From assembly GCA_944391065.1 (NCBI GenBank), contig CALXSH010000011.1, positions 1 through 45,237 of the forward strand: a stretch of DNA of 45,237 bases, in the 5' to 3' direction. Both the position numbers and the translations under genes were made by a program. Of this stretch, positions 33,193-42,770 are shown piece by piece. The notes below the pieces were generated by a model. It was not told the origin of the DNA and ran no database searches. It was given only the letters and a program-made list of their open reading frames with translations. Within the stretch, counting starts at the first letter, position 1, and every line of letters begins with the position of its first letter. Origin of the DNA: an uncultured Kiritimatiellota bacterium (GTDB lineage: Bacteria > Verrucomicrobiota > Kiritimatiellia > RFP12 > DVOR01).

Positions 33193-34884
33193 ATGACGAG
33201 CACACGCTATATTGTCGTTTCGCTGGTGGCCTTGATGTTCACCCTCTATACGTGGCTGGGCGGCGGCTTCGTGGCCTCCTGGCTCTCCCCCTGGGCCGGC
33301 TGGCTGGCGCTGCTGATTGCCGAGGCCGCCCTGCTGCTGCCCGAACAGCGGCAGACCGAGTCGCTCTTCGACGCGCGCCGGCGCGTCTGGCGCGCGGTCG
33401 TGCGCGACCCGCTGACCTGGCTGGCGGCGGCCCTCTCGCTCTATCTGCTGATCCAATGGTTCAACGCCTGCACCTTCGCCGTGTGGGACGCGGAAGACCG
33501 CCTCTGGCACATTGTCTCGCCGGCCTTCGACTGGCTCCGTCACCCGCAGACGGCGATGCTGACGGCGACGCCACCCGAGGCCGGCACGGTCAGCCGCTTC
33601 CTGCCTGCCCCTTTTGCCTGGCTGCCCTCCTCGCTGCGCGCCGACGAAGCGTGGAACGTGCTCGACTGGTTCCCGCCGATTCTGGTCACCCTCCTGGCCA
33701 TGCGCCACGCGACGCTGCGCCGCACGAAGCGCATGCTGCTCACCTACATCTGCCTGATGACGGCGGTCCTGGCGGTGGCCGGCATCATCCAATACGCCGT
33801 CGACGGCACCTTCCTCTACTGGGGACGCAAAGCCGGGGCCTTCTTCTTCGCCACCTTCGGCTATCCCAACCACGCCGCCAGCTTCTTCCCGGCGGTCATG
33901 GCCCTCTCGGTCGGCATGCTCCTGTGGTCCTTGGAGCACCGCGAACACGCCCGCGTCCCGCCGATCGCCTACGCCGTCACCATTGTGCTGACGGCCGTCT
34001 CGGGCTTCCTCTCCGAATCGCGCGCCGGCATGCTGCTGACGCTGGGCGTCGCGGCCTGCTCCATGGTCTACGTCATCATCCGCTACTGCGGGTCGTGGCC
34101 GGCCAAACTGCGCCTGGCCATCCCCGCGCTCTGCCTGACGCTGGCGCTCTGCCTCGGGGGCACCTTTGCCTTCCGCCTCTACGCGACCTCGGCCAACGAC
34201 GCCCGCCGCCAGGCCATCGCCACGGCACAGACCGCCGAGGAGAAGACCGCCGCCGAGGCCATGCCGTCCTACGCCCCGCTGCCGATGGTTGACCCGGTCA
34301 TTGCCGAGATCGGCGGCACCGACTGGGCGGCCTTCTTTGAAAATCCGATGCTGATGCGTTCGGGCTACCAGGGCATCCTGGCCCTGCGCCAGCACGCCGA
34401 CCGTCCGTGGTACGGCACGGGCGCCTGGAGCTTCCGCTGGCTCAACGTCACCTACATCGACCGCGACAACCCCGAAGAACGGCAATGGCTCCGCAACCGC
34501 ATGGGCGTCGGCCAGGCCAACGTGCACAATGACACCCTCCAGTACCTCGCCGAACACGGCTGGATCGGCTTTGGCCTGATGCTCGGCTGCGTCGCGGCAC
34601 TCTTCCTGCCCTTCCTGAAATTCCTCTTCACCAGCCCGGCCTACACCTTCACCGACGAACAGGCCGACCGCTGCTGGCTCAACCGCATCAACGTCACCGC
34701 CGTCTTCATCCTGATGGCCACGACGATGATGGCCTTCCACAGCTTCATCGACCTCGTCTTCCGCAGCCCCGCCTGCATGATGCTCTACGGACTTCTCTTC
34801 GTCTGCGCCCCCGGATGCCTCGTCTACGTCGGCAAACGGGGCTCCGCCGCCCCCGCGGCGCCCGCCGTCCGCAGCGGCCCCTGA
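33193..34884 (+). CDS. O-antigen ligase/polymerase-like membrane protein
   Basis: A 563-aa polytopic membrane protein with about 11-12 hydrophobic segments and a large periplasmic loop at about 320-450. The loop and the next segment hold the Wzy_C/WaaL-type signature: GTGAWSFRW followed later by VHNDTLQYLAEHGWIGFGLM, with the conserved His-Asn. Such proteins join polymerised glycans to lipid A core, to proteins or to each other in the periplasm; the actual acceptor cannot be told. The ATG at 33193 immediately follows an extended -10 element; an in-frame ATG six codons upstream lies inside the -10 region and is unlikely. No glycosyltransferase genes adjoin it. Confidence 0.85.
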   Translation: MTSTRYIVVSLVALMFTLYTWLGGGFVASWLSPWAGWLALLIAEAALLLPEQRQTESLFDARRRVWRAVVRDPLTWLAAALSLYLLIQWFNACTFAVWDAEDRLWHIVSPAFDWLRHPQTAMLTATPPEAGTVSRFLPAPFAWLPSSLRADEAWNVLDWFPPILVTLLAMRHATLRRTKRMLLTYICLMTAVLAVAGIIQYAVDGTFLYWGRKAGAFFFATFGYPNHAASFFPAVMALSVGMLLWSLEHREHARVPPIAYAVTIVLTAVSGFLSESRAGMLLTLGVAACSMVYVIIRYCGSWPAKLRLAIPALCLTLALCLGGTFAFRLYATSANDARRQAIATAQTAEEKTAAEAMPSYAPLPMVDPVIAEIGGTDWAAFFENPMLMRSGYQGILALRQHADRPWYGTGAWSFRWLNVTYIDRDNPEERQWLRNRMGVGQANVHNDTLQYLAEHGWIGFGLMLGCVAALFLPFLKFLFTSPAYTFTDEQADRCWLNRINVTAVFILMATTMMAFHSFIDLVFRSPACMMLYGLLFVCAPGCLVYVGKRGSAAPAAPAVRSGP

Positions 34885-34889
34885 CCCTC

Positions 34890-34913
34890 CCCCGCCAACC
34901 TCCCCACGGCGGC
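34890..34913. repeat. Direct repeat copy 1 (24 bp)
   Basis: A 24-bp sequence beginning CCCCGCCAACCTCCCC and ending CGGCGGC. It recurs at 35000-35023 with one mismatch, and its first 10 bases recur again near 34919. It lies just past the ligase stop. CCGCC and GGCGG within it are complementary and could pair. Confidence 0.55.
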
Positions 34914-34999
34914 ACACTCCCCGCCAACCGCCGGCCCCTTACCCGGCACCGCACCACCCCCTGCTTCAAAGACTCCACCCCGGCGGCCCACTCCCCTCA

Positions 35000-35023
35000 C
35001 CCCGCCAACCTCCCCCCGGCGGC
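35000..35023. repeat. Direct repeat copy 2 (24 bp), at the dinB promoter
   Basis: The second copy, with 23 of 24 bases identical to the copy at 34890. It ends two bases before the extended -10 element of dinB and so covers the region where a -35 or a regulator would bind. A role as an operator for an SOS-type or other regulator is possible; it does not resemble the E. coli LexA box. Confidence 0.5.
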
Positions 35024-35024
35024 G

Positions 35025-35033
35025 TGCTATAAT
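35025..35033 (+). promoter_or_regulatory. Extended -10 promoter giving a leaderless dinB mRNA
   Basis: TGCTATAAT is a perfect extended -10 element. Only six bases separate it from the dinB ATG at 35040, so the transcript is expected to begin at the start codon itself. No -35 hexamer and no Shine-Dalgarno sequence are present. Confidence 0.72.
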
Positions 35034-35039
35034 CCTGCC

Positions 35040-36260
35040 ATGGAGCACGAGCGCGCCATTCTTCATGTCGACATGGACGCCTTTTTCGCGGCGATCGAGC
35101 AGCACGACCGGCCTGAACTGCGGGGGCGGCCGGTCATTGTCGGCGCGCCGCCCGACCGCCGCGGCGTGGTTTCGACCTGCTCCTACGAGGCGCGCGCCTT
35201 CGGCGTGCACTCGGCGATGCCCTCCCGGCAGGCCTACGAACGCTGCCCGCAGGGCATTTTTCTGCCCCCGCGAATGGGGCGTTACCGCGAAGTCAGCGAG
35301 CAGGTCTTCGCCATCTTCCGAACCTTCTCGCCTCTTGTGGAGCCGGTCAGCGTGGACGAGGCCTTTCTTGACGTCAGCGGCGTGCGGCGCCTCTTCGGCG
35401 AACCGCGCGCGGTGGCCGAGGCCATCCGTGCGCGCGTCCGGGAAGAGACGGGGCTGACCTGCAGCGTGGGCGTCGCGCCCAACCGCTTTCTTGCGAAGCT
35501 GGCGGGGGAGGAGCGCAAACCGGACGGTCTCTTCGAGGTGCCGCGCGATCAGCCGGCCCTGCTTGCCTGGCTCGGGGCCAAGCCGATCCGGGCGCTCTGG
35601 GGCGTGGGGCCCGCGCTGGCCGGGCAGCTGGAGGCGCACGGGCTGAAGACGGTCCGTGACCTCCAGAGCTGCGACCCGCGGCGCCTGCGCGCCTTTCTGA
35701 CCGAGGGGCTGTGCGCCCATCTAACGGCCATTGCCTTCGGCCGCGACAGCCGGCCCGTCGGCGTGAGCCGCCCCGAGAAGTCCTTCTCGCGCGAACACAC
35801 CTACCCGGAGGACACCCTCGACCTGACCCAAATCCGCGACGACCTGCGCCGCATTGCCGCCAATGTCGGCCGGCGTCTGCGCGAAGCGGGGGTGCGGGCT
35901 TCGGTCGCCAGGCTGAAGATCCGGTATGCTGGGTTTCGCACCGTCACGCGGCAGGCGCCCTTTCCGACGCCGGTCTGCGACGACTTCGCCCTCCGCGACA
36001 TGGCGCTCCGGCTCCTTGAGACCCACCTGGAGCGCGGCACGCCGGTCCGCCTGATCGGGTTTGGGGCGGAGCATCCCGACGCGGGCCCCGACCCGGCGGA
36101 GGACCTCTTTGCCTACGCCGGCGTGGAGACGCCCTCTCCGCGCACCAAGGAGGAGAAACTCTTCGCCACCCTCGACGCGCTGCGCCGGCGTTACGGCCGC
36201 GACACCTTCCCGACGGGACGGGAAGGCAAAGCCGACAGCGCCTCGGAGAGGGATGCCTGA
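35040..36260 (+). CDS. dinB: DNA polymerase IV (Y-family)
   Basis: A 406-aa Y-family translesion polymerase. Palm-domain motifs with the catalytic acidic residues are HVDMDAFFAAIEQ at about 8-20 and SVDEAFLDVSG at about 103-113; the PSRQAYERCP segment and the fingers motif (STCSYEARAFGVHSAMPSRQ) fit DinB. The helix-hairpin-helix thumb (IRALWGVGPALAGQLEAHG) and the little-finger domain follow. The C-terminus lacks an obvious canonical clamp-binding motif; AEDLF about 55 residues from the end is the nearest. The ATG at 35040 is the first codon after the -10 element. It converges on the GH95 gene with an 18-base gap. Confidence 0.93.
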   Translation: MEHERAILHVDMDAFFAAIEQHDRPELRGRPVIVGAPPDRRGVVSTCSYEARAFGVHSAMPSRQAYERCPQGIFLPPRMGRYREVSEQVFAIFRTFSPLVEPVSVDEAFLDVSGVRRLFGEPRAVAEAIRARVREETGLTCSVGVAPNRFLAKLAGEERKPDGLFEVPRDQPALLAWLGAKPIRALWGVGPALAGQLEAHGLKTVRDLQSCDPRRLRAFLTEGLCAHLTAIAFGRDSRPVGVSRPEKSFSREHTYPEDTLDLTQIRDDLRRIAANVGRRLREAGVRASVARLKIRYAGFRTVTRQAPFPTPVCDDFALRDMALRLLETHLERGTPVRLIGFGAEHPDAGPDPAEDLFAYAGVETPSPRTKEEKLFATLDALRRRYGRDTFPTGREGKADSASERDA

Positions 36261-36278
36261 CGGCGCCCAAGGCCCGCA

Positions 36279-38237
36279 TCACTCCTCAGAGAGCGGCGTC
36301 AGAACATAGCGCTCCCCCTTCCGGGTCATGAAGACTATGCCGCCCGCAGACGTCCGCTCAAAGGGTACAGGCCGACCCGCCGCATCGCGGACACCAAGCC
36401 TGCCGACACGCTCACAGAAGACCTCAGCCTGACCGCCCTTCCGGGACAGAAGCACGGCCTCTTGGAGCCGCCCTCCCACCCATGCCGCAGAGACCTTGAA
36501 ATTGCCCCTGGCCACCAGACCGTCAACGCATCCGGCAGCCCAGGCCGCAGGCAACGCCGGCAGGAGGTGTATATAGCCGGCATGGCTCTGCAGAAGCATC
36601 TCCGCCACACCGGCGGTCATGCCGAAATTGCCGTCAATCTGGAAAGGCGGATGGGCATCCCATAGATTCGGATAGATTCCGACAGCGAACAGAGTGCCGA
36701 TAAGTCGGTGTGCCCGGTCGCCGTCTCCCAGACGGGCCCAGAGCGCGATACGATGCCCCATGCCCCATCCGGTAGAACGGTCCGTGCGCAGATTCATGGA
36801 CACTCTGGCCGCCTCGAACCACTCCGGGGTATCGCGGGTAATCAGGTCACCGGGGTACAGCCCCAGAAGATGGGACAGGTGACGGTGGCCAAAGCCCTGC
36901 CCCAGGGGCTTCCCCTGCGCATCGCGGTTAAAGTCCGTCTCCGTATACCACTCCAGGACCTGCCCGTCGCGGCCGATTTCGACAGGTCCCTTCAGACCGT
37001 CGCGTTTCCGCTGCCAGTCGGCCAAAACGGCGGCATCCTCTCCGACAAGACGGCCGGCGGCCATGGCATCGGTGAGGAGCTGCCAGACAAGGGTCTGTTC
37101 GTAGGTATTGCCATGCGTACGGGGGCCGTGTTCGGGCGAATAGGCCGGCGACGTAACGTAGCACCCGTCCGCATCGGCCGTCAGCAGGCCGGAGAACATA
37201 ACAGCCTCCTCTCGCAGCATGGGGTAGACATGACGGCGCATGAAATCGAGATCACCGGTGTATTCGTAATGTTCCCAGCAGTTCTGCAGGATCCATGGCA
37301 CAGCCGTAGGCGACCATCCCCAGTCGAATGACCAGCCGGGACAGGTCCACCCAAAGGGCGTATTCTGCGTGTGCGCCATGAAGCCGTTTTCTCCGTCCGG
37401 GCCGCCGGGAATGCCGGCGTAGATTTCCGCCGTCACACGGCCGGGCCGGCGCAAAGCATTCACATAGGCCACAAGCGGCAGGGCGCATTCGGCCAGATCG
37501 GTGCTGTAGACCGGCCAGTAGTTCATCTGCAGGTTGACATTGAGATGGTAATCGGAGGACCAGGCCGGGCTGTTGACATTGTTCCATACACCCTGCAGAT
37601 TGGCCGGAAGAAGCGAATTTTCACGTGACGAGGAAAGCATCAGATAGCGTCCGTACTGGAAAAGAAGCACCTCCAGCAGCCGCCGCTCACCCTCCGTGGC
37701 CGTTCCGTCCCGGTAGGCCTCGAGCAGGCCATCGGTCGGACGTGCCGAGGGGCCCTGCCCCAGATCGAGGGTTACGCGGCCGAAACGGGATGCATAGTCG
37801 GCCACATGGTCCGCCCTGACGGCCCGGTAACCTTTCTCCGCAGCCGCACCGACGGTGGCCGTCACGCGCCGACGGAGCATCTCCGGCGTCTCCCCCGTCC
37901 GGTAATGCGGAAAGACTGAGGCATAATCGGTAGCCGCACAGAGGTAAAGCGTGACGGCATCCGCACCGGAAACGGAAAGCGCACCGTCTGCTGCACGGAC
38001 CTCCGCGGCTTCCCCCTCGGCTGTGACACGGATCTCCGAATCATAACGCAGCCCGTTGTCAGCAACGCTCCCGGCCAGGACAAGGGCATTCTCCCGTGAT
38101 TCCGGAACACCGCCCTGAGCCGAATCAAAGGCGATTCCGACATCCGGCAACACACCGTCCGAAGCTTCCAGACGGATAACCAAGACATTGTCGGGATTGC
38201 TGACAAAATACTCCCGCCGGAAGCGTATCCCCCGCAC
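36279..38237 (-). pseudogene. GH95 alpha-L-fucosidase, C-terminal catalytic fragment
   Basis: The main part (652 aa) of a glycoside hydrolase family 95 enzyme, which hydrolyses terminal alpha-L-fucosyl (or related galactosyl) linkages in host glycans or plant polymers. The (alpha/alpha)6 catalytic domain is readable: NLQGVWNNVNSPAWSSDYH, NLQMNYWPVYSTDLAECALP, the HRHLSHLLGLYPGDLI motif and FQIDGNFGMTAGVAEMLLQ, all typical. The C-terminal beta domain closes it. The frame is cut off from its N-terminal part by a one-base frameshift in a run of five C on the plus strand (38229-38233). A GTG at 38237 could in theory restart translation, but it has no ribosome site. The break may be biological or a homopolymer sequencing error. 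Confidence 0.85.
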
Positions 38238-38803
38238 GCAAACGAAACGGAGGCTATCGCCGTGCGAAGATCAAGATCCCTGATATAGTCCCGGATTTCC
38301 GCCGCACCGAGCCCGGAAAACGTAAGTCGGAGCGTTCCCCAACTCTGGTAGGCCCCATATCCGTCCCGCCCGCCGACCAAGCTATCGCAGAGTGCAGAGG
38401 CCTCCCCGGAGCGCCCTTGGGCAAAAAGCTCACGGATACGGCGGAGGGTGGCGCCATGCCGCCCCTTTTCCGGCAGATTGCCGCCGATATAACCCGGACG
38501 GGAGGGAGATGGACCGCCGGTCCAGAGGGTTTTCTCGTTGACCGTAAGGCGCTCTTCCGAAATTTCCCCGTAGATATTGGCCCCAACATCCCCGTTCCCG
38601 ATGGGAAGGGTAAAGCGCTGCCAGATTTCATCTTCCCCCGAGGCTCCGCCCTGTGAGGCCGGCCGATCATACCAGAGACGGAGAGCTCCCGAAGACTGAG
38701 CGGACAGTTCAGGAAGCGCAACCGCGCTTCCGGCAGCAGACAGCGTGAGCATGACCGGAAAAAGACGGAGCAAACTCCGATACAGGCAAACGTGTACACG
38801 CAT
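37862..38803 (-). pseudogene. GH95 alpha-L-fucosidase, N-terminal fragment
   Basis: Start of the same GH95 gene. ATG 38803 has AAAGGAG six bases upstream and begins a signal peptide (about 1-28, ending near GSAVALPE), so the intact enzyme would be exported. The N-terminal GH95 domain is recognisable in RFTLPIGNGDVGANIYGE, ERLTVNEKTLWTGGPSPSRP and the DLDLRTAIASVSFAC segment. Homology stops at about 38234; one extra G in the five-G tract would join this frame to the catalytic part (giving CGGIRFRREYF). The frame then runs in a meaningless register to 37862. Intact length would be about 840 aa, normal for the family. It lies about 170 bases downstream of the pyruvate formate-lyase terminator; no strong promoter was found in that gap. 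Confidence 0.8.
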
Positions 38804-38974
38804 ATTCAACTCCTTTCGGCTGATTGTGGCACGGTCTTTCCCCCTATCCGGACGGGAACACCGAAGTTTCTTCCATACTCCCACATTGTCCGGATCCGGC
38901 CAATCCGCATATGCCGTATTCTCGGAAGGAGGCACGGCCGTACGCAGTCCGGCCGGGCGACCGGGCCAGAAACA

Positions 38975-39006
38975 AAAAAGGTCCCCGCCGGAGCGGGGAC
39001 CTTTTT
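38975..39006 (-). terminator. Rho-independent terminator of pyruvate formate-lyase gene
   Basis: A 14-bp perfect stem (AAAAAGGTCCCCGC with its complement) around a four-base loop, ending in a T-run on either strand, so it could work in both directions. It lies 20 bases after the stop codon of the pyruvate formate-lyase gene. Confidence 0.9.
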
Positions 39007-39025
39007 CTTAGCCGGAGCTGCACGC

Positions 39026-41263
39026 TTACAGGCAGCTGTGGCAGGTGCGGGCGATGACTTCGTCCTGATGCTTCTTGCTGAGGTTGATGAAGCGGACGGC
39101 GTAACCCGAGACGCGGATGGTGAGATTCGGGTACTTGTCGGGGTGGGCCTGGGCGTCGCGGAGGAGGTCGGTATTGAAGACGTTGACATTGAGGTGGTGG
39201 GCACCCTGGGCGAAGTAGCCGTCCATGAGGCGGGTGAGCTTGGAGACCTGCTCGGGTTCCTCCTTGCCCAGCGCCATCGGGTTGATGGTGAAGGTGTTGG
39301 AGATGCCGTCGCGGCAGGCGTCGTAGTTGAGCTTGGCGACGGAGTTGAGCGAGAAGGTCGCACCGGAGGCATCGCGGCCGTGCATGGGGTTGGCCCCGGG
39401 GGCGAAGGCCTCGCCGGCCTTGCGGCCGTCGGGGGTGGCGCCGGTGTTGCGGCCGTACATCACGTTGGAGGTGATGGTCAGCAGCGAGAGCGTGTGCTCG
39501 GCGCCGCGGTAGCAGGGGGTCTTGCGGAGCTCGGCGTAGAAGAACTCGGCCAGCTCCTTGGCAATGCTGTCGACGCGGTCATCGTCGTTGCCGAACTTCG
39601 GGAAGTCGCCCTCGACGATAAAGTCGGTGGTGATGCCCTCCTCGTTGCGCACGGGGGTGACCTTGGCGTACTTGATGGCGGAGAGGGAGTCGGCGGCGAC
39701 GGAGATGCCGGCGCAGCCGAAGGCCATCCAGCGGTGGGCCAGGTGGGTGTCGTGCAGGGCCATCTGGATCTTCTCGTAGGCATACTTGTCGTGCATGTAG
39801 TGAATCACGTTCATGGTGTTCACGTACTGGTGCGCGAGCCAGGAGAGGAGCTTCTTGTAGCGGGCCATGACGTCGTCGTAGTCCAGCGGGCCGGGGGCGG
39901 GGAGGTCGGAGACGGGGCCGACCTGCTTGCCCTTGATCTCTTCGCGGCCGCCGTTGAGGGCCATGAGGAGGACCTTGGGGAGGTTGCAGCGGGCGCCGAA
40001 GAACTGCATGTCCTTGCCGATCGTCATCGCCGAGACGCAGCAGGCGATGGCGTAGTCGTCGCCGAAGCGCTCGCGCATCAGGTCGTCATTTTCGTACTGG
40101 ACGGAGTCGGTGACGATGGAGACGTGGGCGCAGTAATCCTTCCAGCCCTGAGGCAGCGCGTTGGCCCAGAGGACGGTCATGTTCGGCTCGGGGGCCGGGC
40201 CGAGGTTTTCGAGGGTGTGAAGCACGCGGAAGGTGGTTTTGGTGACCAGCGTGCGGCCGTCGAGGCCCATGCCGCCGAGGGATTCGGTCGTCCAGGTGGG
40301 GTCGCCGGCGAAGATGTCGTTGTACTCGGGGGTGCGGAGCTGGCGGTTCATGCGCAGGTGCAGCACGTAATCGTCGATGAGCTCCTGGGCGGTCTCTTCG
40401 GTGAGGATGCCGGCCTTGATGTCGCGCTCGATGTAGATATCGAGGAAGGTGGCGGTGCGGCCGAGGGACATGGCCGCGCCGTTCTGCTCCTTGATGGCGG
40501 CGAGATAGGCGAAGTAAACGGCCTGGATGGCCTCGCGGGCCGTGGTCGCGGGCTTGGAGATGTCCTTGCCGTACATTTCGGCCATCTTCTTCAGGCGGCC
40601 GAGGAAGTCGATCTGGCGCCAGACATCCTCGCGCAGACGGATATCCTCGTCGGTCATGACAGCGTCGGGAGCGGTGGCGATGCCGTCGAGGTCCTTCTGC
40701 TTCTCCTCGATGAGGCGGTCAACGCCGTAGAGGGCGACGCGGCGGTAGTCACCGATGATGCGGCCGCGGCCGTAGGCGTCGGGCAGACCCGTCAGCACGT
40801 GGGCGGAGCGGAGGGCGCGCATATCCTTGGTGTAGGCACGGAAGACGCCCTCGTTGTGGGTGGTGCGGTAGGTGAACTGCGTCTTCAGCTTGTCGCTGAG
40901 GTGATAGCCGTAGGCTTCGGCGGCCTGCTCGGCCATGCGCATGCCGCCGAAGGGGTTGACGGAGCGCTTGAGGGGGGCGTCGGTCTGAAGGCCGACGATC
41001 AGCTCGTTCTCGCGGTCCAGGTAGCCGGGCTTGTGGGAGAGAAGGGAGGAGGCATTCTCGACATCGACGTCGAGCACGCCGCCTTTGTCAAACTCTTCCT
41101 TGTGGAGGCGCTCGTATTCGGCATTGACCTTCTGCGTGCGGGCCGTCGGGCCGACGAGGAAGGAGGCGTCACCCTCGTAAGGGGTATAGTTGGTCTGGAT
41201 GAAGTCACGGACGTCGATGCTGTCGACCCACTTGCCACCATTGAATTCGCTGTACTGAGACAT
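39026..41263 (-). CDS. pflB: Pyruvate formate-lyase (formate C-acetyltransferase)
   Basis: A 745-aa glycyl-radical enzyme converting pyruvate and CoA to acetyl-CoA and formate during anaerobic fermentation. The vicinal active-site cysteines are Cys408-Cys409 in [13 protein letters not shown], and the glycyl radical site is Gly720 in RVSGYAVRF near the C-terminus. Length and motifs match PflB rather than glycerol or choline lyases. The ATG at 41263 has AAAAGGAG seven bases upstream; a long in-frame extension covering the promoter is not coding. It stands alone between a strong promoter and terminator. The activating radical-SAM enzyme PflA needed for radical formation is not in the window. Confidence 0.95.
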   Translation of the reverse strand: MSQYSEFNGGKWVDSIDVRDFIQTNYTPYEGDASFLVGPTARTQKVNAEYERLHKEEFDKGGVLDVDVENASSLLSHKPGYLDRENELIVGLQTDAPLKRSVNPFGGMRMAEQAAEAYGYHLSDKLKTQFTYRTTHNEGVFRAYTKDMRALRSAHVLTGLPDAYGRGRIIGDYRRVALYGVDRLIEEKQKDLDGIATAPDAVMTDEDIRLREDVWRQIDFLGRLKKMAEMYGKDISKPATTAREAIQAVYFAYLAAIKEQNGAAMSLGRTATFLDIYIERDIKAGILTEETAQELIDDYVLHLRMNRQLRTPEYNDIFAGDPTWTTESLGGMGLDGRTLVTKTTFRVLHTLENLGPAPEPNMTVLWANALPQGWKDYCAHVSIVTDSVQYENDDLMRERFGDDYAIACCVSAMTIGKDMQFFGARCNLPKVLLMALNGGREEIKGKQVGPVSDLPAPGPLDYDDVMARYKKLLSWLAHQYVNTMNVIHYMHDKYAYEKIQMALHDTHLAHRWMAFGCAGISVAADSLSAIKYAKVTPVRNEEGITTDFIVEGDFPKFGNDDDRVDSIAKELAEFFYAELRKTPCYRGAEHTLSLLTITSNVMYGRNTGATPDGRKAGEAFAPGANPMHGRDASGATFSLNSVAKLNYDACRDGISNTFTINPMALGKEEPEQVSKLTRLMDGYFAQGAHHLNVNVFNTDLLRDAQAHPDKYPNLTIRVSGYAVRFINLSKKHQDEVIARTCHSCL

Positions 41264-41344
41264 TGGCGTACTCCTTTTGATAAAGGGCCTTTGGGGTTTC
41301 CGAACGCCGCGGACACCCGCTGGACCGGTCGGAAAAGTGCGTGC

Positions 41345-41374
41345 AAGGTAGCAAAACTTGCTTAGCCTTGTCAA
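41345..41374 (-). promoter_or_regulatory. Promoter of pyruvate formate-lyase
   Basis: Minus-strand TTGACA (41374-41369), a consensus -35, 18 bases before TACCTT (41350-41345). The leader to the pflB ATG is about 75 bases and carries the AAAAGGAG site. Confidence 0.65.
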
Positions 41375-41405
41375 ACTTCTGCCACCAAAGGCTTCAACGG
41401 CATAC

Positions 41406-41432
41406 AATATGCGGTACACCATACGGCATATT
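41406..41432. promoter_or_regulatory. Imperfect palindrome upstream of the pflB promoter
   Basis: AATATGCGGTA and TACGGCATATT pair at 10 of 11 positions around a five-base spacer, forming a 27-bp dyad. It lies about 30 bases upstream of the -35, where an activator such as an oxygen or redox regulator would bind. It does not match the FNR (TTGAT-N4-ATCAA) or Rex consensus. Confidence 0.45.
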
Positions 41433-41571
41433 CGGCGCACAGCGCATCCATATCCGCCATTCTTGCAACAAGTACAGAAAAATTCGCCCGCCTCTTCCCC
41501 GCCGTCTCCGGTATCCCCGGGAGAGGGCTCCCGGAGCACTTTCCGCGCGTCTTCGCGGCACGGCTGCGGGG

Positions 41572-41604
41572 AAAAAACGGAAGGCACCCCTCGCGGGATG
41601 CCTT
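41572..41604 (-). terminator. Rho-independent terminator of the M50-ychF-dac operon
   Basis: On the minus strand AAGGCATCCC pairs with GGGGTGCCTT (one G-T pair) around a GCGA loop and is followed by CCG and six T. It lies about 30 bases past the carboxypeptidase stop codon. Confidence 0.88.
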
Positions 41605-41635
41605 TCGGAGCATCGGCGGAAGCGGACGGTCCGTC

Positions 41636-42751
41636 TCAGTGGGCGTACCCCCAGTCGAGCAGCGCCTTGCAGAAGGCATCGCGGTCGGCGGGACGCTTGT
41701 ACCCGGTGACGCAGCCGAGGAGACGGCGGCCGTCGCGCAGGCAGGTGATGGTCACGCAGAAGCCGGCGGCGTCGGTGTAGCCGGTCTTGAGGCCGTCGAC
41801 GCCGGGGACGCGGTTGAAGACAAGGTTGTTGTGGTTTTTGAGCTCAGTCTTGCCGTTGCGGAAGGTGTCCATGCGGGTGGAGGCGAGTTTGATGACCTCG
41901 GGATAGGCCAGCAGGGCCTCGGCCAGGATGACCATGTCATGGGCGGAAGCGGTGTTGTGGCGCTTCCGGTCGTCGCCCAGGCCGTGGGGGTCGTAGAAGT
42001 GCGTGGCCTTCATGCCGAGCTCCCCGGCGCGCCTGTTCATACGCGCGACGAAGGCGTCGATGTCCCCGCGGCCGAGATACTCGCCCACGAGATAGGCCGC
42101 GTCGTTGGCGGACTTGATGGCCACCGCCTTGAGGAGTTCGCTCAGCGGGAAGGACTCGCGCGGATCGAGCCAGACCTGCGAACCGCCGATCTCATAGGCC
42201 GCCTTGGTGACGCGGATGACCGTATCGCGGGAGACGACGCCGGAGGCGAGGTCTTCCTCGGTCAGCAGCAGCGTCATCATTTTGGTCATGGAGGCGATCG
42301 GCACAGCCTTGTCGGCGTTCTTGGCCCAGAGCACCTTGCGTGTCGCCGGATCGACGAGAATGCCGGTCTGGCAGAGCTCCTCCTTCGGCAGGCCGAGCTT
42401 CGAGACGGCCCCGGTGAAATCATAGGGCGCAGTCGGCAAGGCCGCCTGGGCGGTCTGGGCCGTGCGCGGCTGCTCAGAAGCAGCGGGCTTCGGCTGCTCG
42501 GCCGAGGCCGGGGCGGCAGGGGCTCCGGGCGCCGCGGGTGTCTCCGCGGGGGCGGGAGCCCCGCCGGCGGCGGGCTGCTCCGCGGCGGGCACGGCCTCGG
42601 CAGACGCCGCACCCTCCTCTCCGGGCGCCAGAAAAACAACGAAGCAGAGCACCAGAACGGCCCACCCCAGAATCGGCAGGCCCCAGACCAGCATATTGCG
42701 CAGCAGCGCGTTGGAACCGGACTGTCTGGGCAGATCGTATCGGGTCGACAT
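41636..42751 (-). CDS. D-alanyl-D-alanine carboxypeptidase (PBP5-type, S11 family)
   Basis: A 371-aa penicillin-binding protein that trims the terminal D-Ala of peptidoglycan stem peptides. An N-terminal membrane anchor (about 20-42) is followed by a long Ala/Pro/Glu-rich linker (about 43-108), then the catalytic domain: SMTK with Ser154 and Lys157, SAN at 214-216 and KTG at 322-324. The C-terminal PBP5 beta domain is absent, so the enzyme is anchored at its N-terminus instead of its C-terminus. The ATG at 42751 has AGGAGG upstream; a GTG three codons earlier is possible. It is the last gene of the operon with ychF. Confidence 0.92.
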   Translation of the reverse strand: MSTRYDLPRQSGSNALLRNMLVWGLPILGWAVLVLCFVVFLAPGEEGAASAEAVPAAEQPAAGGAPAPAETPAAPGAPAAPASAEQPKPAASEQPRTAQTAQAALPTAPYDFTGAVSKLGLPKEELCQTGILVDPATRKVLWAKNADKAVPIASMTKMMTLLLTEEDLASGVVSRDTVIRVTKAAYEIGGSQVWLDPRESFPLSELLKAVAIKSANDAAYLVGEYLGRGDIDAFVARMNRRAGELGMKATHFYDPHGLGDDRKRHNTASAHDMVILAEALLAYPEVIKLASTRMDTFRNGKTELKNHNNLVFNRVPGVDGLKTGYTDAAGFCVTITCLRDGRRLLGCVTGYKRPADRDAFCKALLDWGYAH

Positions 42752-42770
42752 GGTTCGCACTCCTCCTTTG

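Noticed and set aside
33088-34917. Long minus-strand frame opposite the O-antigen ligase gene
   Set aside because: Low-complexity Gly/Arg/Glu-rich translation; the plus-strand frame has membrane segments and ligase signature.
38792-41365. Long plus-strand frame opposite pyruvate formate-lyase
   Set aside because: Composed of Val/Gly/Glu-rich filler with no motifs; shadow of the well-defined pflB gene.
41358-41780. Plus-strand frame between pflB promoter and carboxypeptidase gene
   Set aside because: It overlaps a terminator, a promoter and the end of a firm gene on the other strand and has no ribosome site or motif.
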